Shown here in pieces: positions 1 to 6,862 of a DNA stretch of 15,198 nt. Position 1 is the first letter of the stretch, and the number at the start of each line of letters is the position of its first letter. The DNA comes from Acidobacteriota bacterium (GTDB taxonomy: Bacteria > Acidobacteriota > Blastocatellia > Pyrinomonadales > Pyrinomonadaceae): the NCBI GenBank assembly GCA_020853255.1, contig JADYZI010000465.1, positions 1 through 15,198 on the forward strand, in the 5' to 3' direction. Position numbers and translations under genes: made by a program. The notes beneath the pieces are model-generated. The model worked only from the letters and a program-made list of their open reading frames with translations. It was not told the DNA's origin and searched no databases.

Positions 1-34
1 CTTGCTGAAAGAAAAGTTGAAACATTACTTATAG
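1..34 (+). CDS. 3' end of an upstream gene, possibly an ECF sigma factor
   Basis: Reading in frame from base 2 gives LLKEKLKHYL and then a TAG stop at 32-34. Only ten residues are visible, so the family cannot be read from sequence. The call rests on context: the stop lies 5 nt before a gene for an anti-sigma-like membrane protein, and sigma/anti-sigma pairs are usually adjacent and co-transcribed. A basic, leucine-rich helical C-terminus suits the end of a sigma-70 region 4, but many proteins end this way. Confidence 0.35.
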   Translation, partial: LLKEKLKHYL

Positions 35-39
35 AGACG

Positions 40-861
40 ATGACGCACGAAACGAACAACATTGGCGACAGGGCGGAGCACCCTGGCTCAGATGAGCAAA
101 AGATCTCGGCAATGCTGACCGGCCTGAGACGGGTCGAGGCACCAAAGGATTTTGACTTTCACCTAAGCGCGCGCATAGCAAATGCGCGTCCGTCCATCCA
201 TCAACGATCAAGCCTGCTGCCGATACTGAAATACGCGGTACCGCTTGGTCTGTTTCTGGTTGTCGGGGCGATTGTTCTCGCTGTAAGTTCGTACAATAGC
301 TGGGAGGCGCCGACGGTTATCGTGCAGGCACCTGAAGCGGTTCCTGCACCGCAGCCGACGGTTGCCGTGAGCGTTCCGGATGTTTCAAGACCGGCGGCTG
401 TCGCCGACGCCGAACCTAAGGAAGCGCCTCGCGAACCGACAGTAGAGATCCCTCGGTTGGCGTCGGCCGAACGAAAACCGGCGTTGAATAAGCGGGACGG
501 AAGATCTGTCGATTTTATTACTTCGACGGATGATCCGATCTCATCAAATTCGGCCGAAAAGACCATCAAGATCGCCCCGACACCGATAACGCCGCGGGGT
601 ATCCTCAAACCGATGACGATCGATGCCGCGCTTGATGTCATCGGCGTCGAGGCCGACTTTGCGGGCGGCTTGTGGAATGTTAAGGCTGTCAAATCGAACG
701 GCATCGCCGATCAGATCGGGGTAAAACCGGGCGACAAGCTGAAAGCGATCGAAGGGCGGCAGTTGGGTGAAAGGACCGAATTTGAATCTGCATTGAACGT
801 TAGCACCATCCAGGTTGTCAGGGACGGAAAGACGATCGATCTTACGGCTCGGAAACAATAA
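40..861 (+). CDS. Anti-sigma-like single-pass membrane protein with C-terminal PDZ-like domain
   Basis: The 273-residue protein has three parts. Residues 1-60 are cytosolic and charged, with a segment around 24-46 (LTGLRRVEAPKDFDFHLSAR) of the kind found at the N-terminus of acidobacterial anti-sigma-like proteins. Residues 66-83 form one hydrophobic membrane helix. A Pro/Ala/Val-rich linker (about 88-190) leads to a PDZ-like fold (about 200-270) containing GIADQIGVKPGDKLKAIEG, which resembles the PDZ ligand-loop and GxKPGD region. The inferred topology puts the N-terminus inside and the PDZ domain in the periplasm, as expected for a sensor that controls a sigma factor. No zinc-binding HxxxCxxC anti-sigma motif is present. 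The ATG at 40 follows the previous stop by 5 nt with only a weak purine-rich site, so translational coupling is likely. An alternative is a general PDZ-containing envelope protein unrelated to sigma control. Confidence 0.7.
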   Translation: MTHETNNIGDRAEHPGSDEQKISAMLTGLRRVEAPKDFDFHLSARIANARPSIHQRSSLLPILKYAVPLGLFLVVGAIVLAVSSYNSWEAPTVIVQAPEAVPAPQPTVAVSVPDVSRPAAVADAEPKEAPREPTVEIPRLASAERKPALNKRDGRSVDFITSTDDPISSNSAEKTIKIAPTPITPRGILKPMTIDAALDVIGVEADFAGGLWNVKAVKSNGIADQIGVKPGDKLKAIEGRQLGERTEFESALNVSTIQVVRDGKTIDLTARKQ

Positions 862-883
862 TTGGCGGGTAGTTTGAATGCTG

Positions 884-923
884 AGGAGCGCGAGATTTAT
901 CTTCGCGCTCCTTTGTGTTGTTT
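884..923 (+). terminator. Rho-independent terminator after the PDZ gene
   Basis: A perfect 10-bp GC-rich stem pairs 884-893 (AGGAGCGCGA) with 903-912 (TCGCGCTCCT), with a 9-nt loop. It is followed by the T-rich run TTGTGTTGTTT. It begins 22 nt after the TAA of the PDZ gene and lies between convergent genes. No T-run is present on the minus-strand side, so it should mainly stop the plus-strand transcript. Confidence 0.8.
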
Positions 924-952
924 GCACTTTTTGGGTGCGGGATAAAACGGCT

Positions 953-979
953 CCCGCAGAGAGGCAGAGACGCAGAGAG
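953..979. repeat. Three tandem 8-bp GCAGAGA copies
   Basis: GCAGAGAG, GCAGAGAC and GCAGAGAG lie back to back at 956-979, preceded by CCC. The tract sits in the short gap between convergent genes. It uses the same word type as the long hairpin at 6863-6929 (CACAGAGA), but here only one arm is present. Confidence 0.6.
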
Positions 980-1022
980 TCGGAAAGAGTTGGGCCTGAT
1001 CGACTTGATGACAGGGTAAAAC

Positions 1023-1832
1023 TCAGTCTGCATTTTTCGGCAGTATGAACATTCCCGCAAAATAGAACAGGAGACAGAAGAATTGGATGTAGCCGGTGCC
1101 GGCGGAATAGCGTGGAAGTTCTAGCAGCCATGTCACGGTTTCTTTTGCCGGGTTCTCGATCATTGAACGCAGCCAGCCGTCGCCGGTTGGGGCGGTCAGG
1201 CCCGCTAGGACGACGTATTTTGCGATAAAGGCAAACGCGAAGAGAGCAATGAGGCTTCGAAGGAGTTTTCGGCCGTCAAATTCGGCGAAAAGGTTGTTCC
1301 AAAGTGTCCAGGCAAAACAGAATGAGACGACCCAGAACGGCAAGCCTGTTTCGGGAATTACCGAGTTGAACACCTGCGCGGTTGCGGCAAAGAGCGAAAG
1401 CATCAGTACGCCGTTCGCGATGTTGTGTGCGGTCGAATATTCGTCAGAAAACCAACTTTCGAACGCTATAATTCCTCCGCGAACGAACAGCCCGATCAAT
1501 ACGACCGCGAAGAAAAGGCAGACCAATGCCGGCCGCATGAACACAAAAGCGCCGTCGGGCGACGCCAACCGCAAGCCGCCCATCAGCGCGACGGTCAAAA
1601 AGAGTAGCGGAAGAAACACATAGAGCCTGAGCGTCCGCTGGCGCTTTCGGGCTGAATCTCCGTCAAGTCGTTTGCCGCTGGTGTCGATCGCGGAAAGTGC
1701 ACCTTGCTGCTCCATTTCGTTCTCGTCCGGCCGCACGATCCCGCCATCGACAGAACCTGCTCTATCGAGAATGTCATTTGCCGTTTTTTCGAGTCCTTCT
1801 TTCACTATTGCGATCAATATGCCGACAGGCAC
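1023..1832 (-). CDS. Six-helix integral membrane protein of unknown function
   Basis: The 269-residue protein starts at GTG (1830-1832), which has a strong AGGAGGA Shine-Dalgarno on the minus strand at 1844-1850. Residues 1-68 are soluble, beginning with an amphipathic stretch and then a charged region rich in Asp, Glu and Arg. Hydrophobic segments lie at about 70-87, 102-124, 138-158, 163-182, 190-212 and 248-266, giving six likely membrane helices. I see no transporter or enzyme motif. It is the second gene of a minus-strand pair, 72 nt after a membrane-anchored TPR-like protein, so the two probably act together at the inner membrane. I do not recognise the family and assign no function. 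Confidence 0.75.
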   Translation of the reverse strand: MPVGILIAIVKEGLEKTANDILDRAGSVDGGIVRPDENEMEQQGALSAIDTSGKRLDGDSARKRQRTLRLYVFLPLLFLTVALMGGLRLASPDGAFVFMRPALVCLFFAVVLIGLFVRGGIIAFESWFSDEYSTAHNIANGVLMLSLFAATAQVFNSVIPETGLPFWVVSFCFAWTLWNNLFAEFDGRKLLRSLIALFAFAFIAKYVVLAGLTAPTGDGWLRSMIENPAKETVTWLLELPRYSAGTGYIQFFCLLFYFAGMFILPKNAD

Positions 1833-1904
1833 GGTTTTCTTTTTCCTCCTAGTCTGTCGGTTAGCCGATCTGAATCACGGAACAAGAGAAATAAGACGAA
1901 AAGA

Positions 1905-2432
1905 TCATTTTCGTTCTCTCACAAGCCTAAGCGGGTTGAAATCATCGGCCGTGACTTTCAACCCTTCTTCGAATTCATTTCTTAGCTCGGCCGCGGTCTT
2001 GAGCTTCAGATCAGCATCTTTCGATACAAAATCCGGGTCGATCAGCGGAACTTTCTGCAGTGCTTCGAGGCCTGCCTTGAACAACGCGTCATCGTTGGAA
2101 ACACGGCCCCAGCCCTGGCGATAATAGCTGTAAGCGATATAGAACTGAGTGTTCGCGTCACGCTTTTCGGGGTCGGCTCGTTCGAACCGGTCACGGGCGA
2201 GGACAAAATTGTCCGTGCGAAAGGCCGCAATGCCTTCGTTGAACCTCGCCTGATCGATCTCGTAAGTACCGGTCAAAACCTGGCCCTTTGTGACCGTGCT
2301 CTCAACCGCCGACATAGCTTTGGTCGTTACCTCACCAAGCGAACGCGGTTCGGCGGCGTAGAGAAACACGATGAAGACGCCGTAAAGTACAGCGAGCACC
2401 GTGCCGAGAATCTGGATATACTTAACTTTCAC
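1905..2432 (-). CDS. Membrane-anchored TPR-like protein
   Basis: The preferred start is GTG at 2430-2432, giving 175 residues beginning MKVKYIQILG. This places a membrane helix at about 7-27, directly after a short basic N-terminus. The frame is open further upstream to a TTG at 2481-2483, but that adds 17 polar residues that look like untranslated leader. Residues about 60-125 look like TPR helices: FNEGIAAFRTDNFVLARDRF, then a Tyr-rich second helix pair and a DALFKAGLEALQKV helix. The C-terminal part is charged and helical. It is probably an inner-membrane protein with a periplasmic or cytosolic TPR scaffold, co-transcribed with the six-helix protein downstream. No good Shine-Dalgarno precedes the GTG, so the exact start is uncertain. 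Confidence 0.65.
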   Translation of the reverse strand: MKVKYIQILGTVLAVLYGVFIVFLYAAEPRSLGEVTTKAMSAVESTVTKGQVLTGTYEIDQARFNEGIAAFRTDNFVLARDRFERADPEKRDANTQFYIAYSYYRQGWGRVSNDDALFKAGLEALQKVPLIDPDFVSKDADLKLKTAAELRNEFEEGLKVTADDFNPLRLVRERK

Positions 2433-2441
2433 TGATATAAT
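2413..2441 (+). promoter_or_regulatory. Candidate sigma-70-type extended -10 promoter for the first amidohydrolase
   Basis: On the plus strand, TGATATAAT at 2433-2441 is a perfect extended -10 element (TG-N-TATAAT). TGGATA at 2413-2418 matches 4 of 6 -35 bases at 17-bp spacing. Transcription would start near 2448, about 69 nt before the ATG at 2517. The promoter overlaps the first codons of the divergent TPR-like gene, so the two units may interfere with each other. Confidence 0.55.
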
Positions 2442-2447
2442 TTGCGT

Positions 2448-2460
2448 CAGACCCAGTCTG
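2448..2460. promoter_or_regulatory. 13-bp dyad at the predicted transcription start, possible operator
   Basis: CAGAC-CCA-GTCTG is a perfect 5-bp inverted repeat with a 3-nt centre, lying exactly where the promoter at 2413-2441 would start transcription. A repressor site is one reading; a short leader hairpin is another. A second small hairpin follows at 2485-2499 (CGGGA, 5-nt loop, TCCCG), close to the start codon. Confidence 0.35.
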
Positions 2461-2516
2461 TTAGATGCTAAATCCGATGTCAACCGGGATGATTTCCCGC
2501 CTGGTGATATAAACCT

Positions 2517-4178
2517 ATGAAAAATCTCTTGCGCATCGCCGCGTTCTGTCTTTCGTTCTGCTCAGTTTTGGCCGCTCAAGGCATTCATGCCGATCTGGTC
2601 GTGACAAATGCAAACATTCAGACCATCGACCAAAAGCGGCCGAAGGCACAGTCGATCGCTGTTCGCGACGGGCGGATCAGCGCGGTCGGGTCGGATGCCG
2701 AAACGCGGCCGCTCATCGGACCGAAGACGCGGGTCATCGACGCCAAGGGCAGGCTGATCGTTCCTGGATTCAATGATGCGCACGTGCATTTTATGGAAAC
2801 TGGCGCACAGCTTTCGTCGGTCGATCTGCGAAGCGCGAGATCGCCGGAAGAGTTTGTACAACGGATAAAGGAATTTGCCGCAAAATTACCAAAGGGCCGA
2901 TGGATAACGGGCGGGCAATGGGACCATGAGAATTGGACGCCGAATAATTTACCGACGGCGGCATTGATCGACGCGGTCACGCCGGATAACCCGGTTTTCG
3001 TCAACCGGCTTGACGGCCACATGGCGTTGGCAAACAGCCTGGCAATGAAGCTGGCAGGAGTTGACCGGAATGTGAAGGATGTAGCGGGCGGCGAGATAGT
3101 GCGTGATGCCGCCGGAAACCCGACCGGCGTATTTAAGGACGCCGCGTCCGGCTATATTGAGAAAGTGATACCGGCCTGGCCGTTCGAGCAGGAGCTTGAG
3201 ATCGCTCAGGCGGCGACCGATCATGCGGCGTCGCTTGGCGTGACCAGCGTACAGGACATGTCCGCCGGAACCAGCATCGGCGCGTATCAGGAATTGCTCC
3301 GGCGAGGTACGCTCAAGACGCGCGTTTACGGATGTTCGCCGCTGAACGATTTCAAGCGGTGGGCGAATACGGGTGTACGGCGTGCCTTTGGCGACCCGAT
3401 GCTGCGGGTTGGGTGCTTGAAAGGCTACGCCGACGGAAGTTTGGGTTCGACCACAGCCTGGTTCTTTGAGCCGTATCTGGATGCCCCCAATTCCAGCGGC
3501 CTGGCAATGGCGGATGTCACAACGACGATGCGGCAGACGATTCAGGATGCCGATAAGGCCGGCCTTCAGGTCCGCATACACGCGATCGGCGACCGTGCGA
3601 ACGCGACGATCCTCGATCACTACCAGGCGGTCGAAAAAGCGAATGGCCCAAACGGACGACGGTTTACGATCGAGCATGCACAGCATTTGCGTCAAGAGGA
3701 CATCAAGCGGTTCGGCGAATTGAAAGTTGTTGCCTCAATGCAGCCGCTGCATGTCATCGACGACGGCCGCTGGGCATGGAAACGGCTGGATGAAAAGCGG
3801 TTGAAGGGAACCTACGCGTTTCGCTCGCTGCTTGATTCGGGTGCGGTTCTGGCGTTTGGTACTGATTCGCCTGTTGCGTCACTCGATCCGATATTCGGCA
3901 TTTACGCCGCCGTCACGCGCCGCACGCTCGACGACAAGAACCCGAACGGCTGGATACCGGAACAGAAGATCTCGGTCCTCGAGGCCGTGCGGGCATATAC
4001 TCTCGGATCGGCGTACGCCGAGTTTCAAGAGAATGTGAAAGGTTCAATTGAACCCGGCAAACTGGCCGATTTCGTTATGATCTCAGACGATATTTTTTCG
4101 ATCGACCCGGTCAAGATCCGCGAGGCAAAAGTGATGCTGACGGTCGTGGACGGAAAGGTCGTTTTTGAAAGGCGTTGA
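2517..4178 (+). CDS. Exported YtcJ-type amidohydrolase (amidohydrolase family 3)
   Basis: The 553-residue protein has a signal peptide at about 1-20 (basic KNLLR, hydrophobic core, cleavage near VLAAQ), so it should act in the periplasm or outside. The mature part has the layout of the amidohydrolase superfamily, YtcJ-like group: a beta-sandwich start ([14 protein letters not shown]), then a TIM barrel with GFNDAHVHF (metal-binding H89 and H91), K302 in [13 protein letters not shown] (likely the carboxylated bridging lysine), HAIGDRAN (H355), EHAQH (H387) and FGTDSP (D450), ending in the conserved [15 protein letters not shown] and [10 protein letters not shown] segments. The family hydrolyses amide, imide or carbamate-like bonds with a bound metal; the substrate cannot be read from sequence. 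A partial GGTGAT Shine-Dalgarno precedes the ATG. A diverged paralog follows downstream on the same strand. Confidence 0.9.
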   Translation: MKNLLRIAAFCLSFCSVLAAQGIHADLVVTNANIQTIDQKRPKAQSIAVRDGRISAVGSDAETRPLIGPKTRVIDAKGRLIVPGFNDAHVHFMETGAQLSSVDLRSARSPEEFVQRIKEFAAKLPKGRWITGGQWDHENWTPNNLPTAALIDAVTPDNPVFVNRLDGHMALANSLAMKLAGVDRNVKDVAGGEIVRDAAGNPTGVFKDAASGYIEKVIPAWPFEQELEIAQAATDHAASLGVTSVQDMSAGTSIGAYQELLRRGTLKTRVYGCSPLNDFKRWANTGVRRAFGDPMLRVGCLKGYADGSLGSTTAWFFEPYLDAPNSSGLAMADVTTTMRQTIQDADKAGLQVRIHAIGDRANATILDHYQAVEKANGPNGRRFTIEHAQHLRQEDIKRFGELKVVASMQPLHVIDDGRWAWKRLDEKRLKGTYAFRSLLDSGAVLAFGTDSPVASLDPIFGIYAAVTRRTLDDKNPNGWIPEQKISVLEAVRAYTLGSAYAEFQENVKGSIEPGKLADFVMISDDIFSIDPVKIREAKVMLTVVDGKVVFERR

Positions 4179-4201
4179 TAAAAGCAGAGGCCCGTGCGTT
4201 A

Positions 4202-4488
4202 GAGGTTGTGTCAAAACTGTCTTGAACTGCTGAAGCAGTGACAGAGAGGTAGCCACGGGTAGAGCAAAGCGGAACCCGTGGTTAGGTTGAAAACAAGACT
4301 CTAAGCCCACGTAGTGGGCGAAAGAGTGGCATCTTACATCTATTGCTGTCAATAGTTTAGCGAAAGTCTGCCGCCCGTTACACAGGCTTTGAGATTTAGG
4401 CTCGACCAACCCCACGTTTCGCTTCGCTTCACGTGGGGCTACATATATTCCGCTGCTCCGCAGCTTTTTAGGGTTTTGACGCAGCCTC
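4202..4488. mobile_element. MITE-like repeat element with 16-bp terminal inverted repeats and serial hairpins
   Basis: GAGGTTGTGTCAAAAC at 4202-4217 is matched in 14 of 16 positions by the reverse complement of 4473-4488 (GAGGCTGCGTCAAAAC). Between these ends lie six hairpins: 4226-4239 (ACTGCT/AGCAGT), 4253-4281 (CCACGGGT/ACCCGTGG, 13-nt loop), 4305-4319 (GCCCAC/GTGGGC), 4341-4354 (TATTG/CAATA), 4410-4438 (CCCCACGT/ACGTGGGG, 13-nt loop) and 4452-4464 (GCTGC/GCAGC, then TTTTT). There is no open frame with protein-like content, so mobility would depend on a transposase elsewhere. No target-site duplication is apparent. The hairpins are of the kind associated with REP/RAYT-type repeats. It fills the whole gap between the two amidohydrolase genes. 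Confidence 0.65.
4452..4469 (+). terminator. Short terminator-like hairpin just upstream of the second amidohydrolase
   Basis: GCTGC (4452-4456) pairs with GCAGC (4460-4464) around a TCC loop, followed by TTTTT (4465-4469). The stem is only 5 bp, so termination would be weak. It is part of the repeat element and lies 20 nt before the ATG of the next gene, where it could limit read-through from the first amidohydrolase. Confidence 0.35.
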
Positions 4489-4489
4489 G

Positions 4490-5980
4490 ATGATTCCGCC
4501 CTTGCTCACGATACTTCTGCTTTTTTCGGTTGTTGCTGCTGGTCAGCAGACGCCGGCTGACCTGGTGATCCTCAACGGTATTGTCCGGACGCTTGATGTA
4601 GAGCGGCCGCGGGCCGAGGCGTTGGCGGTTTCGGGCGGGAAGATCGTGGCGGTCGGGCGGAATGACGAAATTCGAAAGCTGGCTGGCGAACGAACTCAGA
4701 TCATTGATGCAAACGGCCGGCTTGTCCTGCCCGGGTTTAACGATTCGCACGTCCATTTTGCCGCCATCGGCAACAAATTCTCGTCGCTGGATGTTCGCGG
4801 CCTGACAAGTGCCGAAGCGGTGGCCGCAAAGGTGGCGGAATACACACGCTTCCTGCCAAAAGGCCGGTGGATACTTGGGAGCGGCTTTGCGAATGAATTT
4901 GCTCAAACTGAGGGCAGGCGGCTTTTTGAACTGATCGACCCGATCACTCCTGCCAATCCTGTTCTTCTCTATTCAGCCGACGGAAAATCGGCGTTTGCGA
5001 ACTCGCTTGCGTTTGCATACGTGCGCCGTGTTTCACCTCAAACGTCAGACAACGGTTCTAAATCCGACGGCATTATGTCAGGTATGGCATTGCGCGAGGT
5101 TGCTGCTGCCGTTCCATCTGATCATCTGCAAAACTGGCCGGAGATACTTGAAACGGCGTCGAATTATGCGGCGTCCTTTGGCGTGACAAGTGTGCAGGAT
5201 ATGCACTCGGACGAGTTGGCGGATGTTTACCGGCAACTCGATCGGGCAGGGAAATTGAAGACACGTGTCTATGATTGCTCGCCGATGTCGGCGTGGCCGA
5301 AACTTGCCAAGCTCGGTGTCAAGGCCGCGACGGGCGACGCAATGGTGCGGACCGGATGCGTCAAATACTTTTCTGAAGGTGATGAAACTGAATTAGCGCA
5401 GCTTCGCCGTGACATTGCGGCGGCCGACAAGGCGGGACTCCAGGTGATGATCCACGCCATAGGCCCGCGAGCGAACCGGATAGTTTTGGACGCGTTCGAA
5501 TGGGCCGCGAAGAAGAACGGGCCGCGCGACAGGCGGTTTCGCGTTGAACATGCGCAGAACGCGTTCTCAGAGGACGTCCCGCGATTTGCACGCGGCTCGA
5601 TAGTTCCTTCGATGCAGCCGTGGCTTTTCAATCGATCGGGCCCGGCCATTTTTGGCCGCCATCTTCAACTTAAGACGCCGTTAGCATTCGGGTCCGATGC
5701 ACCGATGGTCGATACTAACCCGCTCCTCGGCATTGCCGCCGCCATAAGCGGGCCTGACGGCATAAGCGTCGAAGAAGCGGTCCGTGCCTACACGGCCGGA
5801 TCGGCCTATGCGGAATTTCAGGAAAAGGTCAAAGGGAAAATAATGAGCGGCCAGATGGCCGATATGGTCATTTTGTCCGAGGATATCTTTGAGGTTGATC
5901 CAGCACGGATCGCAGGGACACGCATTGTTGCTACAATATTAAATGGCTCGGTGGTCTATTTGCATCAAGCCGAGCGTTAG
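4490..5980 (+). CDS. Second, diverged YtcJ-type amidohydrolase, exported
   Basis: The 496-residue protein is a clear paralog of the upstream gene product; shared stretches include [28 protein letters not shown] and [11 protein letters not shown]. The N-terminus (MIPPLLTILLLFSVVAAG) is a hydrophobic export signal lacking the usual basic residues. Metal-site residues are kept: H87/H89 (GFNDSHVHF), K292, H322 (HAIG), H354 (EHAQ) and D403 (FGSDAP). However, the [15 protein letters not shown] loop after the lysine is reduced to a few residues, HAIGDRAN has become HAIGPRAN, EHAQH has become EHAQN, and DGHMALANS has become DGKSAFANS. Catalysis may be altered or lost, or the substrate changed. The ATG directly abuts the repeat element, there is no Shine-Dalgarno, and an in-frame stop at 4469-4471 rules out a longer start. 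Confidence 0.85.
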   Translation: MIPPLLTILLLFSVVAAGQQTPADLVILNGIVRTLDVERPRAEALAVSGGKIVAVGRNDEIRKLAGERTQIIDANGRLVLPGFNDSHVHFAAIGNKFSSLDVRGLTSAEAVAAKVAEYTRFLPKGRWILGSGFANEFAQTEGRRLFELIDPITPANPVLLYSADGKSAFANSLAFAYVRRVSPQTSDNGSKSDGIMSGMALREVAAAVPSDHLQNWPEILETASNYAASFGVTSVQDMHSDELADVYRQLDRAGKLKTRVYDCSPMSAWPKLAKLGVKAATGDAMVRTGCVKYFSEGDETELAQLRRDIAAADKAGLQVMIHAIGPRANRIVLDAFEWAAKKNGPRDRRFRVEHAQNAFSEDVPRFARGSIVPSMQPWLFNRSGPAIFGRHLQLKTPLAFGSDAPMVDTNPLLGIAAAISGPDGISVEEAVRAYTAGSAYAEFQEKVKGKIMSGQMADMVILSEDIFEVDPARIAGTRIVATILNGSVVYLHQAER

Positions 5981-5990
5981 CATGGCTAAG

Positions 5991-6075
5991 TTTCGTGTCC
6001 GCTTTCGTGCGTTTCGTGGTAAGGAAAAAAACTGAACCACGAATTGCACGAAACGGGAAGCGAAATTAGACGAAA
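5991..6075. repeat. Hyphenated inverted repeat of TTTCGTG/CACGAAA words
   Basis: Bases 6002-6020 (ending TTTCGTGGT) pair in 16 of 19 positions with 6036-6054 (starting ACCACGAA) around an A-rich 15-nt loop. Further CGAAA/TTTCG words extend both arms to 5991 and 6075. It starts 11 nt after the stop of the second amidohydrolase, so it may act as a 3' transcript end or stabiliser, or be a dispersed repeat. It lacks a clean T-tract after the stem. Confidence 0.6.
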
Positions 6076-6130
6076 AGAGTGCTACACTTTTGGTTTTACT
6101 GGTGGACTGTAACAGTTGAATCGCAAGTAC

Positions 6131-6225
6131 TTTTGTGCTCTTTGTGCCTTCAACTTGGTGAGCTTTGTGTTTAGAAAAACCGTTAACACAAAGGCCTCAA
6201 AGGGATGACTCAAAGTTCGCGAAGG
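6131..6225. repeat. Second imperfect inverted repeat, CTTTGTG/CACAAAG words
   Basis: GAGCTTTGTGTT (6160-6171) pairs with AACACAAAGGCCTC (6185-6198), allowing a 2-nt bulge. The arms continue imperfectly outward, with CCTTCAACTT at 6147-6156 against AAGTTCGCGAAGG at 6213-6225. Extra TTTTGTG and TTTGTG words lie at 6131-6146. Together with 5991-6075 this accounts for most of the gene-free stretch 5981-6306. The rest holds only a TACAAT (6264-6269) that could be a -10 element without a clear -35. Confidence 0.45.
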
Positions 6226-6306
6226 AAGAAGAGAACGGCTAGAACTTCTTCCAAATTATCTGTTACAATCCACTAGTTCAGTCCGAATTACAGGAGTTTA
6301 ATAAGC

Positions 6307-6852
6307 ATGACAAGATTATCTTTAATTTTCTTTGGAATACTTCTTTTGATCGTTCCCGCGGCGGCGCAGCATGACGGCCATAAGGAAATGAACAGCAAGG
6401 GCGAGCCGGTGGTGAAGAGCAAAGACAACGCACCGGTGGAATTGAAGGCGGGTGAAAAGATCACACGCGGCGCGGCGTTGGCCAAGGGTGTCAAGAAGAC
6501 AACCGTTGCCAAAGCCTTTGCACAGCCGGACAAAATCGAAGGGAATACATTCGAGGTCAGCGGAGTGATCGTCCGGTCGTGCAAATCGGAAGGCTGCTGG
6601 ATGGAAATGGCCGACAAGGAAGGCGGCCGGTCGGTCCGCGTCACCTTTGGCGACCATGCATTCTTTATTCCCTTGAACGCGGCTGGAATGAAGGTTCGGG
6701 CGCAGGGCGTTTTCAAAACAAAGACACTTTCGAAAGAGCATGTCGATCATCTGATCCAGGAGGACGGAGCAAAGTTTGATAATCGAAACGCGGACGGCAC
6801 GGTGACCGAGGTTTCGTTTGACGCGACGGGGGTTGAGCTGATCAAGAGTTAA
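6307..6852 (+). CDS. Secreted DUF4920-family protein
   Basis: The 181-residue protein has a signal peptide at 1-20 (cleavage after VPAAA) and a His-rich mature start (QHDGHKE). Residues about 50-178 match the DUF4920 pattern: an opening ITRGAAL, an OB-like strand FEVSGVIV, the conserved pair in SCKSEGCWMEM (C92, C97), then VRVTFGDHAFFIPLNAAG, and a closing FDATGVEL. The biochemical role of the family is not known. The CxxxxCW motif with H117 nearby could bind a metal or form a disulfide, but this is inference. An AGGAG Shine-Dalgarno at 6292-6296 supports the ATG. It appears to be a single-gene unit, with repeats on both sides. Confidence 0.8.
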   Translation: MTRLSLIFFGILLLIVPAAAQHDGHKEMNSKGEPVVKSKDNAPVELKAGEKITRGAALAKGVKKTTVAKAFAQPDKIEGNTFEVSGVIVRSCKSEGCWMEMADKEGGRSVRVTFGDHAFFIPLNAAGMKVRAQGVFKTKTLSKEHVDHLIQEDGAKFDNRNADGTVTEVSFDATGVELIKS

Positions 6853-6862
6853 GAGAGTTTAG

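Noticed and set aside
2433..2483. Longer start (TTG at 2481-2483) for the TPR-like protein
   Set aside because: It would put 17 polar residues before the membrane helix and use a rare start without a ribosome site. GTG at 2430-2432 gives a normal membrane-anchor N-terminus.
2949..3695. 248-codon open frame on the minus strand inside the first amidohydrolase
   Set aside because: It is Arg/His-rich, with no domain or start signal, and lies fully opposite a well-supported enzyme gene. It is a by-product of GC-rich codon use.
4202..4488. CRISPR array or tRNA cluster as the explanation of the serial hairpins
   Set aside because: Stems and spacings differ from each other, there is no constant repeat length, and no cloverleaf or CCA end can be formed.
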